Shown here piece by piece: positions 7,501-19,500 of a stretch of DNA of 24,901 bases. Under the pieces are notes generated by a model, which was not told the DNA's origin, made no database searches, and saw nothing but the letters and a program-made list of their open reading frames with translations. This DNA comes from Ochromonadaceae sp. CCMP2298 (Eukaryota; Sar; Synurophyceae; Ochromonadales; Ochromonadaceae): positions 6,090 to 30,990 of the forward strand of contig MU633671.1 of the NCBI GenBank assembly GCA_026770595.1, written 5' to 3'. The stretch's first letter is position 1. Each line of letters starts with the position of its first letter. A program made the position numbers and the translations under genes.

Positions 7501-10500
7501 CGAGGGGGCCCACCAGCAGGTCGGAGAGGTCCTTCGCCACGTGGGGGTCGGGCACATCTGCGCGGAAGCTTTGCTGCGTGCGGCCCTGAGGCGGGGGGGA
7601 AGCCACAGGAACTGGGGAATCCGTAGATCCCATAGATCCCGACTCCTTCTCGCCCTCTAGGCCATGCGAGGCCTTGCGTTGCAGCACAGACGCGCGGCGG
7701 GCCGATATCAGCGCCAGGGACCCGCGCTGCCCCGCCATAGAGTCTGCGCCACCCCCACCCCTAGGCCCTGCCCCGGCAAGGGCAGATGGGCTCCTGAGCG
7801 AGTTGCGGTGCGTGCCCATGCCCACAGTGAGCGAGGAGAGGGAGGCGGAGAGGCGCCCGGAGCTTATCGTGCGCGCAGAGATGCCCAGCTCGGCAGAGGA
7901 GGCAGAGGCGGGCGGACCCCTACGCGATAGCTTGCCGGTGGGGCCCTGGTTCGGATCCGCGGCCTGCATGACGTGCCCCAGGCCCTGCTCCGCGTGCAGG
8001 CCCAGCAGCGACAGCCGGCTGTGGTGCGCAGTCAGACTTAGCTTCGAACCCCTCCCAACGCTCTCCCGTCCCCGGGCAGCCCCAGCCACGCCCACCACGA
8101 GGGCGGACCTGTGATGGTGCGCGCTCTCCCTATGGTGCCCCCCCACATGCGACTTCCTCCCACTCGCACCCTCAACCCCTTTGCTGGAGCTGGAAGTGGG
8201 GAGCGCTCTGCGGGAGCCTACCAGGTCCTCCACTGCGCGCGCAGAGGCCCCCAGCGCGGCGGCGGCGGCTGCAGCAGATGTGGCGAACAAGCGCACCCCT
8301 CGCACCTTGAGCCACTCAGCCTCAAAGGGGTCTCCCTGCCTGGAGGAGGGCCTGAATAGTCTATTCTTCCAGCGAATAGCGCAGGGCACATCCAGCATCA
8401 CGTGGCGCCCCCTCAGCAGCCTGCTAGACACCTTCTCTGCACCAGACACGGGGTGCAGCGCCCAGCGAGCAGAGCGTTTATTGAGCCACAGCCCGTCGAT
8501 CAGGCCGGCCCCGCGCTCGGCCCAGCGTATCTTCTGGGCCTCTGCCGAAAGACCTTTGTCCTTGTCACCCGCCCCCTCGAAGCGCACCACAGACGAGCGA
8601 CTCTCAGACTCCCTTTTGAAACCCTTCTTCTCCTGCCTCTCCTGATTTTCCTGCTTCTCCTGCTTCCCCACCTCAGTCTCTGCGGTCTCCATCAGGCGGA
8701 AGGCCGTTACACGGTTCTGCATCTTGCCAGAGGTGGGCAGCATCGCCACGAACTCGTCGAAGCCGTCCGCCCCCTCCCCCTCATCTCCCTCCTCCTCTCC
8801 CTCGTCTCCCTCCTCGCCGCCCTCCGAGCCACTCCAGCTCTTACTTGAGTCCTGAGAGCCCAACCTGCCCCTGCCTGAACTGTGGGGGGATTTGGGGGAT
8901 TTGGGGGATTTTGGGGATTTTGGGGATTTTGGGGTCTTTGGGGACGTAGGGCTCGCTCCCTTGCCCGATCCCTGGCCCTTGCTCGAACCCTTAAACGAGC
9001 CAAGCGAGTGCTGTTCGGAGGAGTTAGCTCTATTGCGAGTTCCGGTGCGGCTCGACTCGCGCTTGTACCTCGCCAGTATCTGCAGGTCTCTAGCTAGGTC
9101 CCCCTTTTCTTCACTCTGGGCGTCGAAGGCCACGAAGTGTGCATAGCGGGAGTCTTCGTGACCCGCAGCGCGCAGCACAAACCGCAGCAATGCTCGCACT
9201 TCGGCCTCCGGCAGGGCGTCAGACTGAGACCACGTGGTGAGCAGCAGCAGGAACTTTGCCAGCCACTCCAGGCCCGGGCGCAAGCACAGCTGGAGGTAAT
9301 TCACCGCCTCGCGCAGGAAGAAGGACCGCAGGGGTAGCAGCAGGCAGGCGAGATCGGCAGCAGCGCGCTCTCTCGACAAGTGCGACAGGCCCAGTCTCTT
9401 GTGGGGCAGGGACTCAACGTCGCTGTGCGCCGTGCGTCGCTTGTGTGCGCGGGGCTCGTCGCTAGGGTTTTGGGGCGAGGGCGTCAGGCCCCCATCCCCT
9501 GCCTCCTCTGCCTCCTCCAGCCCCCGTGCAGTGCGAGACGCCATGGTAGCTCCATAGCGGTGCCTCTGCTGCAGTTTGCCGATGCATCTCGAGACGCGGC
9601 TCATGTCTGCGAGGGACCTGGGCAGCCTGGAGAAGAAGCGCCTGCTGTCTGCCGTGACGATGGCCTGTGCCATGAAGGCCGAGCAGAGCGCCTCGCTGGA
9701 CAGGGCGTAGGGGGACAGCACGGCCTCGGGCAGCAGCGCGGCGCACATGCCGAAGAAGTCCACCGCCATCGACAAAACCTCCTCCACCACCCCGCTGTAG
9801 CTGACCAGCTCGCGCTGCTGAGAGCGGTGCAATTGCAGGTCGATGCGGCGGGTGCGGCGCAGGGTTACGGCGTCCAGCAGGCAGAGCAGCAGCCTCTCGT
9901 CTCCCAACAGCCCCAGGTGCACAGCTTGCTGCTGCACCAGCCCATCTATCACCAAGTCATCATCCGTAATCTGCGCCTGCTCCTGCTCCTCAACCTGCAC
10001 CTTCGACGCCTCTGCGTTGCTAGTGCTCCACGCGTACACGTCTGCCAGAAGCCCGTCCTCCAGCACATTCAGCGCCCCCGCCTCCCCCACCAGCAGCCTG
10101 TTCACTGCGCCCGCCAATGCCGCATGGTCCGGGGATATCTTGGAGGCCAGCTGGGCACCAAGGCGGTGTCGTAGCGTGCTATCTGCCGCGTACGCTTTCT
10201 CCTGCGCAGCCTGCAGGGGCCTAGCCTCCACGTACCCCGAGCGCGCCTGCACCCCCCAGTGCACCACGGTCACGTTCTTGAGACAGCTCACGGGCAGGGG
10301 GCGGCTGTGTCCGCGCTCGTCCATACTGGGCGCCTTGGCGGAGACCAGGTACACGCGCAGGCGGCAAGGGAGGTCGATGCGGCGCACAGGTTGCGTTGGG
10401 CGGGGCCGGTTGCGTGAGCCTCTGGGTGTGGGGGTCTCCTTCTCCTTTGCGCTGCTGAAGTCCACGGATGGATTGATGACCAGGCAGACGGGGTCGGAGT

Positions 10501-13500
10501 GCCCCTCTCGGCCCACCAGGTCGCTGCTGAGGAAGCAGATGAGGTCTTCAGACACACCCGCCTGCAGGTCCGTCACGATCAGCATCAAAGCAGGGTCCTC
10601 CGCGCCCAGCATCGACCTATCCTCGCGCTCCACCGGCGCCGTCGGGGAGCTCACAGAGCTACGCCTGCCTTGTCCCTGCCTTAAGCGCGTATTGGAGATG
10701 CCCCGCAAACTGCGCGGGGTGGAGGTGAAGGCAGCTGTAGCGTGCGCAGTGTCATAGGGGGTCCCTGGTTCCTCCTCCTCCTCCTGGCGCTGCAGCGAGT
10801 GGAGCCATGTCTGCAGGCTGGAGAGGGAGAACTTCTGTCCTGTTACTGTGAACTTATCGTAGCAGGGAAGGGGGTCGGCGTTCAAAGCAGCGGGCGCGGT
10901 GCCATCTGGGTCTACGACTAACGTGTAGCAGGGGGAGAGATAGAGCAGCGACATGGCGTTGATCGAGGCGGGGTCGCGGGGCAGACATCCCTCCTCCAGA
11001 CCCGTCCAGGCGCGCATCTGCAGTCGATCCCCGAGCTGCCCCAGCAAGAAGGGGGAGTCGGACACGCGCACGTTGTAGTCCAGCAGGCTCTGGCGTAGCT
11101 GCTCCGTGCACTCCTGCCTCACCTGCTCGGGCAGCCATCCAGCGCGCAGCAGCACCGCCACCGCCACGCAGCTGTCGGACACCAGGTAGCGCAGCACTAG
11201 GCGCAGTTGCGTTAGCTCCGCCTGTGCGTGTATGCGCGCCTGGGAGATGCTGGACAACAGGTCTGCGCGGCGGGCACGGTTGCGGTCCAGGGCGTCAATT
11301 TTCATCCTATTGCGCAGGATGACCCCGTCCACCTGGTGCATCCGCGCCATGGTGCCGTCCAGACTGCTCTTCAGCGAGGCCGCCTTCTCCAACTTCAACA
11401 GCTGGTTGGCCTGACCCAGGACGGTCCCCGCCTCCCCCAAAGCCCGCCCCTCCACCCGCATCAAGTCAGAGCGTGCGTGGGCGGAGGCGGCGATGTCCAG
11501 CAGCAGCAGGTACGTCTTCAGCACCTCAAAGACGGGGTTATTTCCCACCTCTGGCTGGTAGCTTTCCATAAAACCCACCCGCTGTGAGGGAAGGAAGTTA
11601 TTTTCGTCCACCTCTGCGAGCAGGCTGTTTAGAAGTCTATTCATCATGCGCACCGCTTGCAGGTGCGCTTTGGGCATGATACGAGGGAGAACGGTGCACA
11701 GCTGCTGCACGAACTCGGTATGCTTCACTAGCATGTTAGAGGCGCACTTGGCCACCAACTCGTCATCCATCTTGTTCGCCTTGTCGCCCCTTGCCTTCGG
11801 GGGCGTGTACTTGATGGCGACCATCACGCCCCGCATCAGCTCCAGGTGCTGCTTGGAGGGGTTGCGCAGGTAGGGCGCAGCGAAGGTGTGCCACTCCACG
11901 GGCCCAAAGGCGTGCAATTTCTTTTTCACAGAGGCCAGCAATGTGTCTGCGCGGTGGTCCAGTGCGTCCGCTTCTCTGTGCTGGGACCACCCGTCCTCGC
12001 CCAACATGCGCTCGCCCTCGTGCGCGGCGGACAGGTCGTGCACCCTCTGCAGCTGATTCTCCTCCGTGTGCACTATATCCACGTCCTTGGAGAACGAGCG
12101 CATCAGTCGGGTTAGTTCGTCAGTGTCCTCGTGCAGGGTCAGGTCCAGGGCCCCATCTTGCTTGAGAGTGGAGGCGGCATCTTTGTATGCCAGCAGAGCC
12201 ACGTCCAGCACCATCTTGCGACGCACGAGGGGGCGCGCGCCCACCTGCAGTAGGTGCATCACGATAGTAGAGGCCTGCAGCGCAGTCGCCTCGGGACCCG
12301 CGCAGATCAGAGGTTCGCCCAGGAATACCGCATCAGCGGCTATGTTGACTGTCAGCAGATGCGGCAGGATGGCTCGCGCCTCCTCTACGTACGTAGCTAC
12401 TGCCAGATCGATGCGCCCCTCTCTGCGGGCGTCCAGTATCTTAACTGGGCTGCGCAGGGACCTAAACACTCCCAGCTGGCCCAGCAATCCCAGCTGCTTG
12501 AGCGCTCCGTTGGGTGGGGGCACTAGCAGATGAAGGTTGTATCGCCGCAGGACCGAGACAGACCGGAACTGCTTCTGCCGGCTCTCCTCGCTCTCGCTCT
12601 GCTGCTTCTCCTTCTCCTTCACCGCCCTGCCCTTCAGGCTGATCCGGGATGGACTGATCACACCCTCCTTACCGCTCTCATCCGCCTTGGGAGGGATGTA
12701 GATGCCGATCTGCGAGGTACGGAGGGACAGGGTCACGGGCGAGTAGGGCCTCCACACGTCCGGCTCGCCACCCTGCACCACCGGTGCCTTGGCGGACACC
12801 CACTCGTTCTTCATGAGCATGGTGCAGATACCCTGGGAGGCGTCAATGCCGTCCGCGTCGTACCAGAGGGAGTGGAAGCGGCGAGAAAGCATGGGGCCCA
12901 GGATGTGGCACGAGAAGATGCCGTGCGCCTGCACCGCCCCCCGTTTGCCCCCCTCCTCGTCCGCCATGTGCACTTGAGTTGGATCGTACAGCGGCTCCCC
13001 CCGCCCCTCCCCCAGCTCCTGCCCCTCCCTGCCTGCCCCCGCATCCCCGCCCACCGAGAATGCGCGCAGAGAGAAGCTCTTGCGGCTGGAGGCGCGGTGC
13101 GGCACAGGAGTCACGGACTGCTTCACCCCACCCGCGCCCCCGCCACCGCGCCCGCCCCCAGCTCCCCCATACCCGCCCGCCCCCCTGCTCGCGTTTGCCA
13201 TCTTGCGCAGCACTGCGGAGGCGTTGACGCTCCCGCCAGTGACATCCAGGCGCATAGAGCGGGGTATGTCCACATCCAGTACCACGGATATGTTGGCGCA
13301 GATCGAGAGGCGAAGGTGCTGCTTCACCCAGTGGTAGGTGTAGCCACTGAATGAGGGGCGCACCTTCTGACCCCCCGCCGCAACACCCACCTTGGAGGTG
13401 TTGGGCCCCTCCTCCTCCGGGTGTGCGCCGGATCTGGTGGCTCTGCGGTCGATGGAGGCTCTGGGGCTTTTCATTGCACCGTCCCCAGTGCCCATGGGCC

Positions 13501-16500
13501 CGCGGAAGCTGGCATCGGAGGGAGACTCGGGGCGGCCCTGGGGAGTGTCCTCCTCGCTGTATAGGTTGCGGCTGACCAGGTCCTGCTTCAGCTGTGCGCG
13601 CATCGCGTTCGCCATGCCCAGCACCTCTGCGTCAGAGAAGAGACTCCCCGCGTCGTGGTAGTCCACAAGATTCAGCAGAACACGGCGGTCATGCTCGGAA
13701 AGCTGCTGGCAGCTCTGCAGAACCAACAAAAGCCTTTCAGGAGGGGCCAGCTCGAAGACCACAGAGGTGTGGTGCGCGCCATCCAGTCCGCCGAACCCCT
13801 CCCCCTCTAGGACCCTGAAGCCGGCTGCCTTGTAGACCGCGCTCTTCAGGAAGCGCACGAAGTCTGCACTGTGCAGTGCGAAGTCAGAGGGAGAGGCCTC
13901 CACCACTCCGGGGGCGTGCTTGACATCGAAGGTGGTAGGCTCCAGGTTGCAGATCTTGGCAGCCAAGTGCAGGGCCGTGAGGCGGGTGGAGCCGTGGTAG
14001 CCTGCCAGTAGGACGTGCTTGCCCGCCACGGAGAGGATGCGTACCATGCGCAGTATCAGAGAGATTGCCGCCGGGTACAGCACCTGGCGCACATCACCGG
14101 CGCCAATTGAGTGCGTGAAGTCGAGCACCTTGTCGATACTACCTCGGGCTATGTCCTCGGCAGTCTGCACAGCCCTGAAGGTCCCCTTGGCGTGATCCCA
14201 GGTGCCACTCAGCAGCGAGCGCTCCGTGCCTAGGCGGTCCAGCTCCACAGGCAGGTACAGCTTGTCCAGGGAGGGGGGCCGGGACGGGGCGACTGCGACC
14301 ACCAGGGCAGAAAGACCGAACCTGCCTTGACCCTCAGCCGGCAGTTGCCCCATTGCCCCCGCATCGCTGAATGGGGTAGCGCTGGAGACTTTGGTGTTAG
14401 CGTCGAAGGGGGTGTGCGTGGCCTTTTTCGAGCTGCCCCGTGTGTCTGCCTCGCCCTGCCCCAGTGCCACCAGATCCTGCCCCAGTCCCTGCTTCGAACC
14501 CCCCTGCTCCGTACTCAGCCCCAGGTCCGTGTGCGTCTCGGGCAGCTCGCTGATGGCTTCGAATACCCTGGAGTCCGTCCAGACCCTGTCCTTGTGCGCC
14601 GCGAAGTCCTGCTGCAGCACCTTGACCCAGTCCTGAGACACCGCCCAGGCCTTCTCGTCCACCCCATCCAGCTGCTCCACAAGCAGTGAGACGATGCGGT
14701 CACGCTGCGCGCCGCTGGGTAGAGGGTCCAGGAAGTAGCGCTTCCACTCGTGGGCGTAGAGCTGTATGAGGCCCCCGGGGTTGACCACATTGGCGCACCC
14801 GAAGCGCAGTGAGGCGCAGAAGCGCGCAGCTAGGGACACATTGACCACCACCTGAGAGCGCAGAGCCTTCTCCAATTCGGAGGTCAGATCGGCCGGGCCC
14901 ACCATCTTTGCGCACATATTTACAGTGAACCGACTCAGCTCTGCTATTTCTGCCTTGAGCACGTCCACCATAGAGGCGTCCTCCGTACCCGCACGCATGC
15001 ACACCAGCGCGCCAGCCACCAGTGCGGCGTGTAGCTCCGTAGCGTCTAGAGCAGGCAGACCCAGCGCGCAGAAGTGCGGCAAGACCTGTCGCATGGAGTC
15101 TGCCTTCTCGAGGTCTGCGAACTGCCCAGTGGCCGCGCTGACCACGCCCATGCGCTGCAGCACGAAGTCGTCACTCAGGGGGAGAGAGGTCAGGCGCATG
15201 TCAGTAGCCACCTCTTGGTGCAGGACGGGGATGTGGCACGGGTTGGGGGTGAACTGCCCCCCCCTGGAGCCCTCATGAATGCCCATGGTCACGGCGCTGC
15301 GCACGGCTGGGTTCTTCCTAACATTAAAGAGCGGCGTGCCGTCCATCAAACCCTTCAGCAGAGCCTCGCAGCGGTTGTCCGCAAAGCGGGGTTCCTCCTG
15401 CCCCTGCGCGCACACGTGGATGTCATCGACAAAGCAGAGGCCGTAGCTGAACCTAGGGGTTTCAAGCACCGTGCGCACCTCAGTGGAGAACTCTCTCTCC
15501 ATCCACGAACGCAGGTCGGAGGCAGACGTAGCCCCGCGCAGACTGGTGGTGGAGGAGGACACGGTGCGGTGGGCGCAGTTCTTGTGAGCGTTTTCGGACC
15601 ACAGTAGCTTCAGACCTTCTCCTGCGGTGTGCCAGAGGTGGTCGAAGTGCGCAGCTGCATCGGAAATGTGCTCCGTTGTGCCGAACTTGCCCAGAATGTA
15701 CTTCAGTATCTCGAGTGCTGCAAAGATGCCCTCTACCTTCTGAGCGTCATTCACGATGTCCACGAGATTGCGGCTGACCTGGTTGCGCATATCCTGCGGA
15801 GTGGACAACTGCGACTTGAGATCGCTCAGCACGTCCGCCACCAACGTCGTCTTGCCGCACCCCTTGCTACCCAGCAACAGCACATTCGCGCCCGTACCCA
15901 GCAGTCGGCGCAGGTAGAACTCCGCCGCGCGCAGCCCCGGTGTGCGGAAGAGCAGTCGGTCCTGGGCACCCAGGTGGAGGGATCTGCTCTCCAGGAGCTC
16001 TGCGTACACGTGGAGGTTCTCGAACTTCCCAGGCATGCCTTTCAGCTGACCGTGTCGCTGCACTGCCTGCACGATAGCTCCAGCCTGCAGGTCTAGCTCG
16101 CACTCAAAAATAGAGCAGTCGAGGCATATGGGAAGGTCCGGATTCACGAACTGCGCCACGGCGTCTCTGAAGGTGTTGTCGAAGAACTTGCGTCGGTCTG
16201 TGGAGTTTACTGCCCCGCCGAAGCCCCACGCAGCCGCGTAGACCACGCACACTTTAGCCCTATGCGCCAACATCTCTCTGTGCTTCACGGGCAGGTTCAT
16301 GCCCCCCCTGAGCTGCGGGCCGGCATCCTGGAAGGCCGAGGGCAGGGCCACACGGAAAGAAATCGAGGACTTCAACTCAGCCTGGGCTAATTCCCTCTTT
16401 CTGTCTTCGTAGGAGCTGCCCCTGGACCCCTCCTCGTCAGTCGATGAGCCGTCGTCTTCTTTCTCATCCACGTCTGTGAAGGTGGCCTCCAGCAGAGCGA

Positions 16501-19500
16501 GGCTGTGCACCTCCGACAACAGGTCCTCCAGGATGCGCAGAAAGGCAGACACTCTGGAAACCACCACCACGCTGGGCACGGACGCACCAGCATAGTCATT
16601 GGAGAGCAGCTCAGGCACGAACTTGGACTGCAGCAGTTTGCCCAGGAAGTCCAAAAAGTCTAGCCATGGAGAGAAGTCTCCTAGCCAGTGTATGAGGCTG
16701 CGCATCCACAGGGTCAGCAGGCGCGTAGTGCAGGCCGCCTCGCTCACAGACACCTTCATCATGGGGATGGAGACCACGCAGGCGGGAGAGGCGTGCGTTA
16801 TATCGTTCGCCTCGATTATGATCTTCACGTCCCCCCGTAGAGAGTGCAGCTCGCCAGAGGGGAAGAGCAACTTGCGGCGCGAGGCGGGCTCTACCGGTAT
16901 GGCGGTGCCGGAGCTGAGGAAGAAGGGGGCGGAGAAGAGCTGCTCGACGTATGCGCCGATGGGGCCGTTCAGCACGACGATGGAGAGGCGGTCAGACCCG
17001 GAGCGCGCTTGTTCTTCTATTAGACGGATCTTCCGCAACAGTATGCCGTCCACCCAGCGGCCCGAGGGATCGAAGTGACCCAATAGTTGAGAGACGGGCA
17101 GACTTGCGTGGTAGATGACGCTCACATCTACCTGCAGTTTCTGCTTCTTGAACTCTCTGTGCCGCACATCTGCCCGCTGAGACCTGAGACGCGCATACTC
17201 CAAAGCCTCTGGCTTCTCCTTGGTCGACACCCCCACCCCCTCCTCCCCCTCAATCTGCACATTAATCAACCCATTGACCTCCAATAAGCTGCCCTCCACC
17301 TCCTCCTCGGGGACCTTGGATTTTTTCTCGTCGAACAGATCCTCCTCCTCGAGACGCTGTGTCTCCGCCCGAGATGCCAATAAAGCGCCATACCAGCTGC
17401 GCATGGTGGTTAGGATGAGGTGAGCTGCGTGTCGGCAGCGCACAGGCCAGGACTCGCTCAGGAAGGGCACGTAGTCGGGTCCGATCAGTCGTAATGCTCC
17501 AGCTACCGTGTTGCGCACTGCTGTCTTGCCCACTGCCGCCTCTCCTGTAATCATGACCACCTGGTTGGCAGGCTGCGCGAGCACCCGCCACAGCAATGCG
17601 CACTTCTTTATGAAGTCAGAGTTGCTCACCAGTCCACTTGAGGTGGCTGCCTTCACCAGTACGGAGTTCAGGATGTCATTCACGGCCAGTTCGTTGGGCC
17701 CTATCTCTTTATCGAAGGCGATGATCTCCTCAGGCTCTGCTACCATTTCCAGTTTCTGGTAGAAGGGAGACAAGAGGCTGTCTCTGAGCAGGTCAAGGTC
17801 CACCGCTATCTCCACCGCGAAGAGCAGCACGCGCTCCCACAGTACTGCGCAGAAGCACTGCAGCTCGACGCGAAAGCGCCCCACCCTGCCGGAGGGCACG
17901 TGCACCCTGCTGACCTGGTAGAGGCGAAGGGTCCTCGCGACCAGCTCCACCAGACCCCGGATCTCCAGAGAGGTGCACAGCCTTTGCATGATCTCCACAT
18001 CGTTCGATTTTTCCATGCCCCGAATGGCGGTCTTCAGGGTGCTTTGCAGATCCATGCCGAACATAAACCCCTCCCCGGCTAGCAGCAGGCCAAGGTTGTC
18101 GATGGGCTGGTTGTGCGGCATGGAGATGGTGTTGAATATGTTGCGATAGAAGTTGTCGAACACGGAGTAGTCCGCGTAGAAGGTCTCGCACGCCATGCCG
18201 ATCACGATGGGCCCGATGTAGCGCTGCGAGGCCTTCAGGGCACTGACGTTGGTCCGCAGGTCCTGCAGGTTCACCTTGCGGCGCTCTGCCTGCAGCTCGT
18301 TTCGCGAGAACTTCGTCTTGAGGGGGTAGCGCATGGCGTCCTGGATAGCTTGGTCGGACTTGCTCTCTGTGTATGTGTGACAGGTTAGTGCGTTGTGTGT
18401 GACAAATGCAGTGGCAAATGTAATTTATTATCCAGTTATCAGAGAGTTCATACCTATGGCGTGCCAGAAGTGCATCATCGAGTTGATCAGCTGCTGCAGG
18501 CCCGCATGGTCGATATTGATGAAGTCCACGCTGCCCACCGCATCCAGGTACACAAGTCTGGCGAGGTAGAAGTGCACGGCGTGACGGTCGTGCAGAGAGG
18601 CGATGGAGGTGCAGATACGCCCCAGGGCGGCGGCCACATCTGCAGCGGTTATGGAGTACTCGCCAGGCGCGTCGAACAGGCCTGTAGCAGAGTCGTGGGA
18701 GATGAACACAGAGCCCCGAAGGGCGAAGGCTGAGCTGAGCACCTTCTCCAGCACGCTCTCCAGTTGCATGCTGGGCACTACGCGTATGTGGCCACCGCAG
18801 TACTCCAGGCCGTGCGGGATGGTGATGCTGCCCAGAGATATCTCGATAGGCGAGTGCTGGTGGCGCGCACTCTTGTCGTACTGAAAGCGCAGCTGGTAGC
18901 GCCCAGCCCACAATTCCGTAGCACTCTCCAGGCCTTTGCAGCCCAGCAGCTCCTCCAGGCATCGCAGAAAGGACACCTCCAACTGCAGCAGAGAGGACAG
19001 CAAAGCCTTGCTCTTTTCTCGTCGGATGCGCGGCATCTCCTTGCTGTCCATGATCATCTGCTGTAGTTCGGCGACATTGTCGAGGCAGTCGCTGGACTGT
19101 GCCTGCAAAGAAGCTCTCCAGGCCTTGGCGAATATGGCATGCTCGATGCTCATATCCTCTCTGCAGATGATCACGCAGCCTGTGGGGTGGCCCAGGCTCA
19201 TCCACACGTCCTCGGCAAAGCTCACCTGGTTCACGAGCAGGTAGGCTTCGTTGGGATGCAAATCAGATGCCATCGCGAGCAATTGTGCGATGCGCTGCTG
19301 GAATACGGAGGCCACGTTTTCCACTACTACTAAGGGCTGTGTCTCCAGTAGCAGCGCCTGCATACAGTTGATGCGGTGGTGCACCAGCTGGTCGCAGCCC
19401 GCCTCCACTGCGCTTCTCAGCTGCTCGTTGAATCGCCGCACGAACTCGTCCAGGCTGAGCATCAAAGGCACCGCCTCGGCGAAGGTAATGGTCTCCGCGC

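Noticed and set aside
8884-8943. True interstitial telomere or chromosome-fusion scar
   Set aside because: The tract keeps the dynein frame, has 9-bp units with varied G-run lengths, and encodes Lys-Ser-Pro. Coding slippage explains it more simply, so only the G-quadruplex aspect was kept as a finding.
4572-18388. Many plus-strand open frames of 60-300 codons antisense to the dynein (for example 12530-13354 and 9843-10757)
   Set aside because: They are GC-rich shadows opposite a conserved protein, with biased Arg/Pro/Ala composition, no domain and no consistent start. The minus-strand frame has dynein motifs throughout.
17793-19205. A 470-codon minus-strand frame spanning the intron
   Set aside because: It runs in another phase through both dynein exons, and its translation is a shifted copy of them with no motif. 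The phase-1 splice explains both long frames better.
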